Origin: Bacteroidetes bacterium ADurb.Bin302
Lineage (GTDB): Bacteria; Bacteroidota; Bacteroidia; Bacteroidales; Paludibacteraceae
Assembly (NCBI GenBank): GCA_002069025.1
Contig: MWBK01000159.1
Location: 1 to 17,740, forward strand
Direction: 5' to 3'
DNA length: 17,740 bases
The stretch's first letter is position 1. Every line of letters begins with the position of its first letter. The position numbers and the translations under genes are program-made. The notes under the pieces were generated by a model that saw only the letters and a program-made list of their open reading frames with translations, had not been told where the DNA came from and made no database searches. Shown piece by piece: positions 7,469 to 15,251 of the stretch.

Positions 7469-9127
7469 TTATTGTTTATCTCTGTTACGAATTTCAACAC
7501 GACGAATCTTCCCACTTATTGTTTTAGGCAGTTCTTCTACGAACTCAATTATACGTGGATACTTATAAGGTGCAGTAATACTTTTTACATAGTCCTGCAA
7601 TTCTTTTATAAGATCTTCTCCTGCCCTATCTTTATATGCACTGGTTAGTACTACAGTTGCTTTTACAATTTGTCCTCTAATAGGGTCAGGTACTGCTGTT
7701 ATAGCGCATTCTACAACTGCTTCATGCGATACCAATGCGCTTTCAACCTCGAAAGGTCCGATACGGTATCCGGATGATTTAATAACATCATCATTACGTC
7801 CAACAAACCAGAAATAGCCATCTTCATCTTTCCAAGCCATATCTCCTGTATGGTATATACCATCACTGTATGCTTCTTTAGTTAATTTTTCATCTCTGTA
7901 ATATCCTAAGAAAAGACCTTCTGGTTTGTTATTATGATCAGCACGAATAATTATTTCTCCCTGCTCTCCGACCTCGGCAGTTCTACCATCAGACATAATA
8001 ATATCAACATTATAACCGGGGTTAGGAACTCCCATTGAGCCTGGTTTTGGTTCCATCCATGGAGTAGTAAGTACTGTACATGTAGTCTCTGTCTGACCAA
8101 ATCCTTCGCGTAATTTTATACCTGTTAATTCGAAAAATTCGTTGTACACACTCGGATTTAAAGCCTCACCTGCTATAGTTCCCCATTTTAATGAAGACAG
8201 GTCGTATTTGCGTAAATCTTCGCGTATCATAAAACGAAAAATGGTTGGAGGAGCACAGAATGAAGTTATCTTATAATCTTGAATCATTTTCAGCATATCA
8301 GACGGAGTGAACTTTTCGTGTTCGTATACAAAGATTGTTGCTCCTGCTATCATTTGTCCATACAATTTACCCCATACAGCTTTTCCCCAACCTGTATCAG
8401 CTACTGTAAGATGTAAGCTGTCTTCGTTTAAGTTATGCCAATATGAAGCTGTAACTATATGTCCTAGAGGATACAAAAAGTCGTGTATAACCATTTTTGG
8501 TTCACCTGTTGTTCCAGAAGTGAAATAAAGTAGCGATATGTCGTTATTATGATTTACAAATTCAGGACGAACAAAAGTTGGAGCTGATTCAATGCCTTTG
8601 TAAAAGTCCTCGAATCCTTCGGTAATTTCATCACCAATAGAAATTATATGCTGCAAACTTGGAGAATGTGGCTTAGCATTTGCGACATGGTCTAATACTA
8701 CTTTTTCGCCTACGCACACAATTGCCTTAATATCAGCAGATTTGCATCGATATACGATATCCTTATCAGTTAATAGATGAGTTGCAGGAATTGCTACTGC
8801 TCCTAATTTATGTAATGCAATTATAGAAAACCAAAATTCATAGCGGCGTTTAAGTATAAGCATTACCATATCGCCTTTTTCTATTCCTAAAGTTTGGAAA
8901 TAAGATGCTGTTTGATCTGTGTATTTTTTAAGGTCTGAATAAGTAAAATCTATATGTTTACCATTACTGTCAGTCCAGCATAAAGCGCGTTTATTAGGGT
9001 TTTCTTCGGCCCATGCATCAACTACATCATAACCGAAATTAAAATCTTTGGGTGCTTTTATCTTAAAGTTCTTCTCAAAATCTTCTTGAGAAGAGAACAA
9101 TGTTTTTTCTAAAAATCTTTCGAGCAT
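7469..9127 (-). CDS. AMP-forming acyl-CoA synthetase, medium-chain/acetyl-CoA synthetase-like
   Basis: A 552-residue member of the adenylate-forming enzymes, predicted to activate a carboxylic acid with ATP and join it to CoA. The core motifs are intact: P-loop-like YFTSGTTGEPK (201-211), GFGQTET (342-348), TGD (427-429), the hinge motif GRNDDVIKSSGYRIGPFE (443-460) and the catalytic C-terminal lysine in PKTISGK (Lys 540). Overall layout resembles the medium-chain acyl-CoA synthetase (ACSM-like) group more than classic acetyl-CoA synthetase, which is longer; the true substrate cannot be read from sequence. It starts 5 bp after the XRE/cupin regulator and ends 2 bp before proB. The regulator may sense its substrate or product. 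Why it sits among arginine and proline genes is unclear. Confidence 0.9.
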   Translation of the reverse strand: MLERFLEKTLFSSQEDFEKNFKIKAPKDFNFGYDVVDAWAEENPNKRALCWTDSNGKHIDFTYSDLKKYTDQTASYFQTLGIEKGDMVMLILKRRYEFWFSIIALHKLGAVAIPATHLLTDKDIVYRCKSADIKAIVCVGEKVVLDHVANAKPHSPSLQHIISIGDEITEGFEDFYKGIESAPTFVRPEFVNHNNDISLLYFTSGTTGEPKMVIHDFLYPLGHIVTASYWHNLNEDSLHLTVADTGWGKAVWGKLYGQMIAGATIFVYEHEKFTPSDMLKMIQDYKITSFCAPPTIFRFMIREDLRKYDLSSLKWGTIAGEALNPSVYNEFFELTGIKLREGFGQTETTCTVLTTPWMEPKPGSMGVPNPGYNVDIIMSDGRTAEVGEQGEIIIRADHNNKPEGLFLGYYRDEKLTKEAYSDGIYHTGDMAWKDEDGYFWFVGRNDDVIKSSGYRIGPFEVESALVSHEAVVECAITAVPDPIRGQIVKATVVLTSAYKDRAGEDLIKELQDYVKSITAPYKYPRIIEFVEELPKTISGKIRRVEIRNRDKQ

Positions 9128-9132
9128 GGTAA

Positions 9133-9672
9133 TTATATGATAATTGCTAAGAAACGTGCTTTTTCATTGTCTAGTGCTTTCATTCCGTGTGGTCTGCTTG
9201 CATCAAAATATATGCTGTCGCCTTCATTCAAAATGATATCTTTGCCGTCTATTTGTAATAGCATACGACCTTTCTCAACCATATTGAATTCTTGTCCTTC
9301 GTGTGTATTTAGATGAATAGGATTGTTGTTAGGCTCAACTGTTACTAAAAATGGAGTAGCTTTAGCATTTTTAAAACCGCCTGCAAGATCTCTGTATTTG
9401 TAGGCTTTGCTTCGCTCTACAGATATACCAAGACCCTTTCTAGTTACAAAATATGATTGAGCATGCGTTTCATCACCCGAAATAAGCACAGCAGTGTCAA
9501 TTCCATATGTTTGAGCTACCTTGCATAGATAATTCATTGGGATATCTGCATTCCCTGTTTCGTAAGCGGCATATAATTCTTTGTCTATACCGGTTTTTTC
9601 TGCCATTTCATCGGACGAAATATCCAATGAATCGCGTAAACCTCGTAGCCGTTCGGCTATTTCTTTCATCAT
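9133..9672 (-). CDS. XRE-family transcriptional regulator with C-terminal cupin domain
   Basis: A 179-residue regulator. Residues about 5-62 are a Cro/C1-type helix-turn-helix (IAERLRGLRDSLDISSDEMA, then a recognition helix around KELYAAYETG). Residues about 105-178 are a small cupin barrel: HLNTHEGQEFNMVEKGRMLL, then GDSIYFDASRPHG, with the His, Glu and late His typical of a ligand- or metal-binding cupin. Proteins of this layout usually bind a small metabolite and control adjacent catabolic or activation genes. It lies between proC (26 bp) and the acyl-CoA synthetase (5 bp), so the synthetase is its most likely target. Two ATGs stand in tandem at 9672 and 9669, and either could be the start. 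I saw no clear operator palindrome. The ligand is unknown. Confidence 0.88.
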   Translation of the reverse strand: MMKEIAERLRGLRDSLDISSDEMAEKTGIDKELYAAYETGNADIPMNYLCKVAQTYGIDTAVLISGDETHAQSYFVTRKGLGISVERSKAYKYRDLAGGFKNAKATPFLVTVEPNNNPIHLNTHEGQEFNMVEKGRMLLQIDGKDIILNEGDSIYFDASRPHGMKALDNEKARFLAIII

Positions 9673-9698
9673 AATATATATGTTTTAATAACTAATAC

Positions 9699-10493
9699 TT
9701 ATTCGATAAGGCTTGCTTTTAATCCCTTAATAATCGAATTTGTGAAGCCATTAGCTTCCATTTCATTCAAGCCTTTTATGGTTAAGCCTCCCGGTGTTGT
9801 TACTTTGTCAATTTCAACTTCAGGATGAGAATCATTAGTTTCTAACAAGTCAATTGCTCCACGTAAAGTTTGTATTACAACTTGTTTGGCAACATTAGGA
9901 TAAATGCCTATTTCAACGCCGCCTTCAACAGCAGCACGTACATAACGCATTGCGTAAGCAATACCGCAACTTGACAATGACATAAAAGCGTTAAGTTGAT
10001 TCTCCGGAACTAAAAATGCTTTACCTAATTCGCCGAATATGTTCAAAATCTTATCTTCTTGATCTTTCGACGCATTGAATGATGAAATAATAGAAACACT
10101 TTGAAGTACATCAATAGCGGTATTAGGTATTATTCTAAATAGTGCCGGTATCTTTCCTTTTTCTTCAAGTAGAGATTTTAATTCCTCAAAAGTAACTCCG
10201 GCTGCTATTGAAATAAATATTTGTTTGTCGTAATTAATAGCAGTTTTAATATTTTCAATTATTGATGGAACCAACCATGGTTTTACTGCTAGCAAAACGA
10301 TTTCTGCATCTTCTACATTCTCAATATTTGAGGATGTTACATTAATTTTATTATTAAAATTTTGCAGATCGCGTAGCGAGTTTTCATTCAAATCACTAAC
10401 CGATATGTTTTCGGCAGGAAAAGTTCCCTGTGATAAGCTCCGTGCAATGGCTCCACCCATATTTCCGGCTCCGATAATTGCAATGTTCTTCAT
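9699..10493 (-). CDS. proC: Pyrroline-5-carboxylate reductase
   Basis: This enzyme reduces 1-pyrroline-5-carboxylate to proline with NAD(P)H, the last step of the pathway fed by ProB and ProA. The 264-residue length is normal. The N-terminal Rossmann fold is plain: IAIIGAGNMGGAIARSL (4-20) and a VLLAVKPWLV segment near 70-79. The C-terminal helical dimer domain carries SLSSCGIAYAMRYVRAAVEG near 172-191 and the family signature TTPGGLTIKGLNEME near 232-246. The gene lies 42 bp after argD on the same strand and 26 bp before the XRE/cupin gene. A TAnnTTTG box in the gap to argD could give it an extra start of transcription, but this is weak. Confidence 0.95.
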   Translation of the reverse strand: MKNIAIIGAGNMGGAIARSLSQGTFPAENISVSDLNENSLRDLQNFNNKINVTSSNIENVEDAEIVLLAVKPWLVPSIIENIKTAINYDKQIFISIAAGVTFEELKSLLEEKGKIPALFRIIPNTAIDVLQSVSIISSFNASKDQEDKILNIFGELGKAFLVPENQLNAFMSLSSCGIAYAMRYVRAAVEGGVEIGIYPNVAKQVVIQTLRGAIDLLETNDSHPEVEIDKVTTPGGLTIKGLNEMEANGFTNSIIKGLKASLIE

Positions 10494-10516
10494 GGTTCTT
10501 ATATTTAGTTGTTCTG

Positions 10517-10524
10517 CAAATGTA
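10517..10524 (-). promoter_or_regulatory. Possible internal -7 element before proC
   Basis: TACATTTG on the minus strand matches TAnnTTTG and lies 23 bases upstream of the proC ATG, in the largest gap of the operon core (42 bp). No TTTG -33 box is found at the right distance, so it may be a chance match in AT-rich DNA. Confidence 0.3.
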
Positions 10525-10535
10525 AGTATAAAATA

Positions 10536-11654
10536 TTAAATACAGTTTTTAAGGCGTTTGATAAATTCTTCAGCCTCTGATATTGATAAGCATAATGGCG
10601 GAAGCAAACGGATTGTATTAGTTCCTGCAACGCCCGTAAATACTTTCTGCTCAAATAATAACTTATCTCTGATTTCTTTAATTGATTGCTCAAATTCAAT
10701 GCCAATCATTAATCCTCTACCACGTACTTCTTTAATAGGTAATTTTTTCAACTCGGTAAGTAGGTAATCACCAACTTTAGCTGCATTATCTATCAGATTT
10801 TCCTTTTCAATAATATCTAGTACTGCTATGGCACCGGCGCAAGCTAAGTGATTGCCTCCAAAAGTTGTACCTAGTTGTCCATATATAGGGTCAAACATTG
10901 GATTTATTAATAATCCTGCCATTGGGAATCCGTTGCAAATACCTTTAGCTACAGTAATAATATCGGGTTTTATGCCGGTATATTGATGTGCAAAGAATTT
11001 TCCGCTACGTCCGTATCCTGACTGAATTTCGTCAATAATCATTACAACATTATTCTTTGTACATTCATTGCGAAGTTGACGCATAAATTCATCATCAGGA
11101 ATTTGTATTCCTCCAATACCTTGTATACCCTCAATTATTATCGATGAGTACGTGCCTTTTTGAAGTTCGCTGCGAACAGCTTCTATATTACCTAACTCCA
11201 CAAAAGTAACGTCAAAACCTTCGTTTACCGGAGCAACATATTTAGGATTATCCGTAACTTTTACGGCTGCGGATGTACGTCCGTGAAATGAATGTTTAAA
11301 CGACAACACTTTTTTCTTGCCATTATGAAATGATGCAAGTTTGAGTGCGTTTTCGTTTGCTTCTGCTCCCGAATTAATTAAAAACAAAAAATAATCATCG
11401 TATCCGCAAATTTTACCCAAACGAGATGCAAATTCTTTTTGCAATCCGTTAATTACTGAGTTTGAATAAAAACCTAATTTAGCAACTTGTTCGCTGATGG
11501 CTTTTACATAAGTAGGATGCGTGTGTCCTACGCTTATTACTGCGTGCCCACCATATAAGTCTAAATACTCTTGACCCTCTTTATCGTATACTTTACATCC
11601 TGAACCTTTTACAATTTCAATTGGAAAAAGCGGATATACATTGAATAATTCCAT
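10536..11654 (-). CDS. argD: N-acetyl- or N-succinylornithine aminotransferase
   Basis: A PLP-dependent class-III aminotransferase of 372 residues that converts N-acylglutamate 5-semialdehyde to N-acylornithine using glutamate as amino donor. Visible motifs are FLINSGAEANENALKLA (91-107), the cofactor-binding aspartate in MIIDEIQSGYGRSGKF (Asp 208), the Schiff-base lysine in ITVAKGICNGFPM (Lys 237) and TTFGGNHLACAGA (253-265). It lies 18 bp after argC and in series with argG and the GNAT gene, which fixes its role in arginine synthesis. Whether the acyl group is acetyl or succinyl cannot be read here. Succinylated intermediates are known in Bacteroides fragilis, and I infer they are possible in this organism too. 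It is slightly shorter than many ArgD proteins but complete. Confidence 0.93.
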   Translation of the reverse strand: MELFNVYPLFPIEIVKGSGCKVYDKEGQEYLDLYGGHAVISVGHTHPTYVKAISEQVAKLGFYSNSVINGLQKEFASRLGKICGYDDYFLFLINSGAEANENALKLASFHNGKKKVLSFKHSFHGRTSAAVKVTDNPKYVAPVNEGFDVTFVELGNIEAVRSELQKGTYSSIIIEGIQGIGGIQIPDDEFMRQLRNECTKNNVVMIIDEIQSGYGRSGKFFAHQYTGIKPDIITVAKGICNGFPMAGLLINPMFDPIYGQLGTTFGGNHLACAGAIAVLDIIEKENLIDNAAKVGDYLLTELKKLPIKEVRGRGLMIGIEFEQSIKEIRDKLLFEQKVFTGVAGTNTIRLLPPLCLSISEAEEFIKRLKNCI

Positions 11655-11672
11655 AATTGCACATTTTAAAAT

Positions 11673-12635
11673 TTAAAAAGCTAAACTTTTGAGACCTAAA
11701 CCACAAGTCTCTTCTAATCCGAACATCAAATTCATGTTTTGTACTGCCTGACCTGATGCTCCTTTAAGTAAATTGTCGATTGTTGAGATGATATGCAGTT
11801 TGTTGCCATATTTTTCAATATGTACAATTGCTTTATTTGTATTTACAACCTGTTTCATATCAGGATTTGCCTCCATCATAAATGTGAATGCTGCATCATG
11901 ATAATAATCGCCGTATATTTTACGCGCTTCCACAAGTTCTAAATCACATTCTGTGTACATTGATGCAAAAATTCCTCTAGCGAAATCACCTCTTACAGGC
12001 ACAAAATTAATTTCAGATTCGAAGCTTGGTTGCAAATTTTTAATAGAACGATTAACTTCTAACAAATGTTGGTGTGTAAAGGCTTTGTATATTGATAAAT
12101 TATTGCTTCGCCAGCTAAAATGACTTGTGGCACCAGGTTTTACACCTGCACCTGTCGATCCTGTAATACCTGTAATATGAACATCAGATTTTAAAAAACC
12201 GTTTGCTGCCAAAGGAAGTAATCCTAACTGCAGGCATGTTGCAAAGCATCCCGGATTTGCAAGTTTGGTAGCTTTTTTAATGCGTTCTAAATTCATTTCA
12301 GGCAGACCATACACAAATCCCTCTGACTCATCTCTAAAGTCTTGTGCAAGATCAATTATTTTTACTTGTTCCGGAATTTCATTATTCTCCAAAAATCTCT
12401 TGCTTTCGCCATGTGCAGAACATAGAAATAGTACATCAATATTATCAAAATCAAGGGTATCGGTAAATACCAAATCAGTTTCACCAAACATACCTTCGTG
12501 CACGTCAGTTATTTTGTTACCGGCATTACTACTGCTGTTAACAAAAATAATTTCTGCCTTAGGATGATTAATCAATATGCGAAGTAATTCGCCTGCTGTA
12601 TAACCTGCTCCTCCTACAATTCCTACTTTTATCAT
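11673..12635 (-). CDS. argC: N-acyl-gamma-glutamyl-phosphate reductase
   Basis: This NADPH-dependent enzyme reduces N-acylglutamyl phosphate to N-acylglutamate 5-semialdehyde, the step before ArgD. The protein has 320 residues. The N-terminal nucleotide-binding loop is VGIVGGAGYTAGELLRIL (4-21). The catalytic cysteine lies in ANPGCFATCLQLGLLPLA (Cys 130), followed by the family segment GSTGAGVKPGATSHFSWR near 159-176. It is the short ArgC type (about 310-350 residues), not fused to a kinase. It lies 18 bp from argG and 18 bp from argD on the same strand, so it is part of the operon. argB, whose product it uses, is not in the window. Confidence 0.95.
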   Translation of the reverse strand: MIKVGIVGGAGYTAGELLRILINHPKAEIIFVNSSSNAGNKITDVHEGMFGETDLVFTDTLDFDNIDVLFLCSAHGESKRFLENNEIPEQVKIIDLAQDFRDESEGFVYGLPEMNLERIKKATKLANPGCFATCLQLGLLPLAANGFLKSDVHITGITGSTGAGVKPGATSHFSWRSNNLSIYKAFTHQHLLEVNRSIKNLQPSFESEINFVPVRGDFARGIFASMYTECDLELVEARKIYGDYYHDAAFTFMMEANPDMKQVVNTNKAIVHIEKYGNKLHIISTIDNLLKGASGQAVQNMNLMFGLEETCGLGLKSLAF

Positions 12636-12653
12636 TTTGATTCTATCTTATAA

Positions 12654-13874
12654 TTACAATGATTTTTCTAATTCTTCTCCCTCTTCTTTGTGGTTAGAGT
12701 AATATGCACGTAAAGGAGTTGACAATACTTTTATAAAACCTTTTGCATCATCAGAAGTCCAACCTTTTTGCATTTCACCGTACTCGCCAAATTTATTCTT
12801 AACTAAATCGTCAGGCGAATCAACTCCAACTGTTGTAAATGTTCTAGCTTGCAATTCAAGAATTACAGTACCGTTTACGTGTCGTTGAGAACTTTCGAGC
12901 ATAGCTTCAATATCGCGCATAACAGGTTCCAAGTATTGGCTTTCGTGTAAAAACATTCCATACCAATTTGCAACTTGATCTTTCCAATATTGTTGCCATT
13001 TACTTAATGTATATTTCTCTAAAAAGCGGTGCGCTCCGATAATTACCATAGGAGCAGCTGCTTCAAATCCGACACGTCCTTTAATACCTATAATTGTGTC
13101 ACCAACGTGTATGTCACGACCTATGCCATATGGTGCACATATTGATTCTATTTTTTGAATTGCTGCAATCTTATCTTCAAACTTTTCTCCATTTACACAG
13201 CAAATTTCACCTTTATCGAAACCAAGTTCTAATTTTTCACTTTCGGTTTTTTCAATTTGCTTAAGATATGCAGATTCCGGTAAACCTTGTTTTGAATCAA
13301 GAATCTCACCTCCACAAATTGATGTTCCCCAAATACCTACGTTGTAAGAATATTTCAGTTTGGTAAAATCTGCAAAAAATCCGTTTTTGTTTAGATAATC
13401 AACTTCCTCTTGACGGCTTAATGCTTTATCGCGTGTAAGTGTTATAATTTCAACGCCCGGTGCCATTACCAAAAAGGTCATATCAAAACGAACTTGGTCA
13501 TTACCTGCTCCTGTCGAGCCATGTGCTATTGCAGATGCTCCAATCTCTTTTGCATAACGAGCAATTGCCATTCCTTGGAATATACGTTCTGAAGATACTG
13601 AAATAGGATAGCAGTTGTTGCGCAAAATATTTCCATATATCATGTAACGTAAACTCTTGTCATAATACTCCTTTGTAACATCTAAAGTTATATATTTTGT
13701 AGCACCTAATTTATATGCATTTTGTTCATTTTCTTTTAGCTGTTCAGGACTAAAACCTCCTGTGTTTGCACAAGCTGCATATACATCGTAGCCTTTTTCT
13801 TTTGCAAGGTACATAACGGTGTATGAAGTATCCAAACCTCCACTAAAAGCAACTACTACTTTTTTCTTTTCCAT
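12654..13874 (-). CDS. argG: Argininosuccinate synthase
   Basis: This enzyme joins citrulline and aspartate with ATP to form argininosuccinate, the penultimate step of arginine synthesis. The 406 residues start with the N-type ATP pyrophosphatase loop VVVAFSGGLDTSYTV (6-20). A second family landmark, IAHGSTGAGNDQVRFD near 115-130, is the citrulline/aspartate-binding region. The length fits the family (about 400-450). It lies 11 bp after the GNAT gene and 18 bp before argC on the minus strand. The citrulline it needs must come from an ornithine transcarbamylase encoded elsewhere, and argH is also outside the window. Confidence 0.95.
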   Translation of the reverse strand: MEKKKVVVAFSGGLDTSYTVMYLAKEKGYDVYAACANTGGFSPEQLKENEQNAYKLGATKYITLDVTKEYYDKSLRYMIYGNILRNNCYPISVSSERIFQGMAIARYAKEIGASAIAHGSTGAGNDQVRFDMTFLVMAPGVEIITLTRDKALSRQEEVDYLNKNGFFADFTKLKYSYNVGIWGTSICGGEILDSKQGLPESAYLKQIEKTESEKLELGFDKGEICCVNGEKFEDKIAAIQKIESICAPYGIGRDIHVGDTIIGIKGRVGFEAAAPMVIIGAHRFLEKYTLSKWQQYWKDQVANWYGMFLHESQYLEPVMRDIEAMLESSQRHVNGTVILELQARTFTTVGVDSPDDLVKNKFGEYGEMQKGWTSDDAKGFIKVLSTPLRAYYSNHKEEGEELEKSL

Positions 13875-13885
13875 GATTATATATG

Positions 13886-14539
13886 TTATTTATTATGTTT
13901 CAAATGACTTAATATTTTTGCAATGACATGCGATTGTTCGTCTTTCTTTAATTCGCGTTTAGCTGATTCTATGCACATTTTCTCTTTAGGATCAAATAGC
14001 ATGCCGGTACAAATGCAATACTTACGTCCTGTACGTTGTAACACATCGTAATTTACGCATCCTTGACAGCCTTTCCAAAAGTCTTCGTCGTCAGTAAGAT
14101 CGGCAAATGTAACAGGTAAATAACCAAGGGCTGTATTTAGTTTCATTACAGCAGCTCCGGATGTAAGACTGAATATTTTTGCATCAGGCCATCTTTTTCT
14201 TGCAAGTGAAAAAGTGGTATGTTTGATGCGTCTTGCGATTCCCAAGCCTCTAAATTTTTCAGGTACTATCAAACCGGATGTAGTTACATATTGTCTATTA
14301 TTACCCCAAGTTTCGATATAGCTAAAACCTGCGAATTCATCGCCATAAAGAGCAATTACAGCCTTGCCCTCAAGCATTTTTTGTTTGACATATTCAGGAT
14401 TACGTTTGGCTATTCCGGTCCCACGAACTTTTGCTGCATCCTCAATTGTTTTTAGTATGGTGTCAACATACTTAATGTGGCTTTCATCTGCCGTCATTAT
14501 TTTAATATCCTTAGCTTCCACGGTTTTAATTGTTTTCAA
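13886..14539 (-). CDS. GNAT-family acyltransferase, candidate N-acylglutamate synthase
   Basis: A GNAT-fold protein of up to 217 residues. The acyl-CoA-binding motif is EKFRGLGIARRIK (94-106, with RGLGIA at 97-102), preceded by the strand VTTSGLIVP and followed by a KIFSLTSGAAVMKLNTALGY segment (121-140). After the fold comes a cysteine-rich tail: C158-x2-C161 and C175-x-C177, which could bind a metal. It sits between argR and argG, and no argA or argJ gene is in the window. I infer that it acylates glutamate, the missing first step, with acetyl- or succinyl-CoA. I recall, without being able to check it, that genetics in Bacteroides thetaiotaomicron points to a homolog for this step. The start is a TTG at 14539 overlapping the argR end by 14 bases; a GTG at 14521 is the alternative. 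The first ATG (14497) would cut the first beta strand. Confidence 0.85.
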   Translation of the reverse strand: MKTIKTVEAKDIKIMTADESHIKYVDTILKTIEDAAKVRGTGIAKRNPEYVKQKMLEGKAVIALYGDEFAGFSYIETWGNNRQYVTTSGLIVPEKFRGLGIARRIKHTTFSLARKRWPDAKIFSLTSGAAVMKLNTALGYLPVTFADLTDDEDFWKGCQGCVNYDVLQRTGRKYCICTGMLFDPKEKMCIESAKRELKKDEQSHVIAKILSHLKHNK

Positions 14540-14978
14540 TCAAATTAGAAAGTATGTTCGTTATTTCTGTTCTACTAAATCCTTCGCGAGGAATTATTAA
14601 AATTGTATCATCTCCTGCAATTGTACCAAGTATTGCATTAGCAGCATTTTGGTCTATTTCGGCAGCAATACCACTTGCATATCCTGATCTTGTTTTCATT
14701 ACAGCAAGTGAACCTGAAAATTCAATAGAGTTTACTCCTATTATCTTAACGGTTTGTTTTGTCCCGTAATATGAATTAACAGGTAAATTATATCTGTACT
14801 TGCCCGCATCAGTAAGAGATCTTGTAATTTTTAGGCGTTTCAAATCTCTCGATAATGTTGCTTGCGTTAGATCGAAACCTCTATCTATTAAGGCTTTAAG
14901 CAACTCTTCCTGACTACCGATTATATTTTCGGAGACAATCTCTTTGATAATATTTAAACGGTCTGTTTTATTTTTCAT
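14526..14978 (-). CDS. argR: Arginine repressor ArgR
   Basis: A 150-residue protein with both ArgR domains. Residues 1 to about 70 form the winged helix (SQEELLKALIDRGFDLTQAT, then LSRDLKRLKITR), which binds ARG boxes. Residues about 78-150 form the arginine-binding hexamerisation domain, with GTIAGDDTILIIPREG near 117-132; the GDD pair contacts arginine in known ArgR structures. It heads the arginine/proline operon, and two ARG-box-like sites lie in its own promoter, so autoregulation by arginine is likely. Its 3' end overlaps the GNAT gene by 14 bases, suggesting coupled translation. The ATG at 14978 is the natural start. Confidence 0.95.
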   Translation of the reverse strand: MKNKTDRLNIIKEIVSENIIGSQEELLKALIDRGFDLTQATLSRDLKRLKITRSLTDAGKYRYNLPVNSYYGTKQTVKIIGVNSIEFSGSLAVMKTRSGYASGIAAEIDQNAANAILGTIAGDDTILIIPREGFSRTEITNILSNLIENN

Positions 14979-14991
14979 CGCACTGCATAAT

Positions 14992-15005
14992 TGAATAAAT
15001 ATTCG
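14992..15005. promoter_or_regulatory. ARG-box-like operator 1, near the argR transcription start
   Basis: TGAATAAATATTCG matches 13 of 14 positions of the proteobacterial-type ARG box TGAATwwwwATTCA. It lies 13 bases upstream of the argR ATG and just downstream of the two candidate -7 boxes, so bound ArgR would block initiation. Confidence 0.6.
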
Positions 15006-15014
15006 TTATTATTG

Positions 15015-15022
15015 CAAATTTA
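15015..15022 (-). promoter_or_regulatory. Candidate -7 element for argR (proximal)
   Basis: TAAATTTG on the minus strand matches TAnnTTTG and lies 36 bases before the argR start codon, between the two ARG-box-like sites. No TTTG stands 19 bases upstream. Confidence 0.4.
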
Positions 15023-15025
15023 CTG

Positions 15026-15033
15026 CAAAAATA
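15026..15033 (-). promoter_or_regulatory. Candidate -7 element for argR (distal)
   Basis: TATTTTTG on the minus strand is a second TAnnTTTG match, 11 bases upstream of the proximal one. Only one of the two may be used; sequence alone does not decide. It also lacks a recognisable -33 TTTG. Confidence 0.4.
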
Positions 15034-15047
15034 TACATAATTATTCA
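15034..15047. promoter_or_regulatory. ARG-box-like operator 2, upstream part of the argR promoter
   Basis: Read on the minus strand, TGAATAATTATGTA matches 12 of 14 positions of TGAATwwwwATTCA. Its centre is 42 bp from that of operator 1, about four helical turns, so both sites face the same side of the DNA and could be bridged by one ArgR hexamer. AT-rich DNA raises the chance of accidental matches. Confidence 0.45.
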
Positions 15048-15197
15048 TATAACGATTAAAAAATAGGAAAAAATTAAATAAATAGGGACGCTTATTTTAT
15101 GTAAATCTCAAGAGTTATATATATAATTTTCGGGGTTCATGTAAAAAATGTGATTTCTTTTTTTATTATAGCTATATGAATTACTATTAAAAAAAAC

Positions 15198-15205
15198 TAT
15201 CTTTG
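15198..15205 (+). promoter_or_regulatory. Candidate -7 promoter element for the djlA-like gene
   Basis: TATCTTTG matches TAnnTTTG and lies 46 bases upstream of the ATG at 15252. TATG stands 19 bases upstream at 15175-15178, one base off the TTTG -33 box. Transcription would start near 15212, at the edge of a palindrome. Confidence 0.6.
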
Positions 15206-15212
15206 CTTGATT

Positions 15213-15233
15213 GTACATACACGATGTATGTAC
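15213..15233. promoter_or_regulatory. Perfect palindrome at the predicted transcript start (operator or leader hairpin)
   Basis: GTACATACA (15213-15221) and TGTATGTAC (15225-15233) are perfect inverted repeats around the 3-base loop CGA. The palindrome begins about 8 bases after the -7 box and ends 18 bases before the djlA-like ATG. It could be a repressor site or a hairpin at the mRNA 5' end. Confidence 0.5.
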
Positions 15234-15251
15234 GTTTAGAATAAAGATATT

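Noticed and set aside
10505..10705. Minus-strand 66-codon frame overlapping the argD 3' end
   Set aside because: It lies in a different frame inside argD and does not resemble any protein I know.
12265..12567. Plus-strand 100-codon frame opposite argC
   Set aside because: It is antisense to the conserved ArgC coding region and has no independent support.
15060..15190. Small gene or RNA in the argR/djlA-like intergenic region
   Set aside because: The stretch is AT-rich with only low-complexity runs such as TTATATATATAA. I found no convincing start, frame or stable fold.
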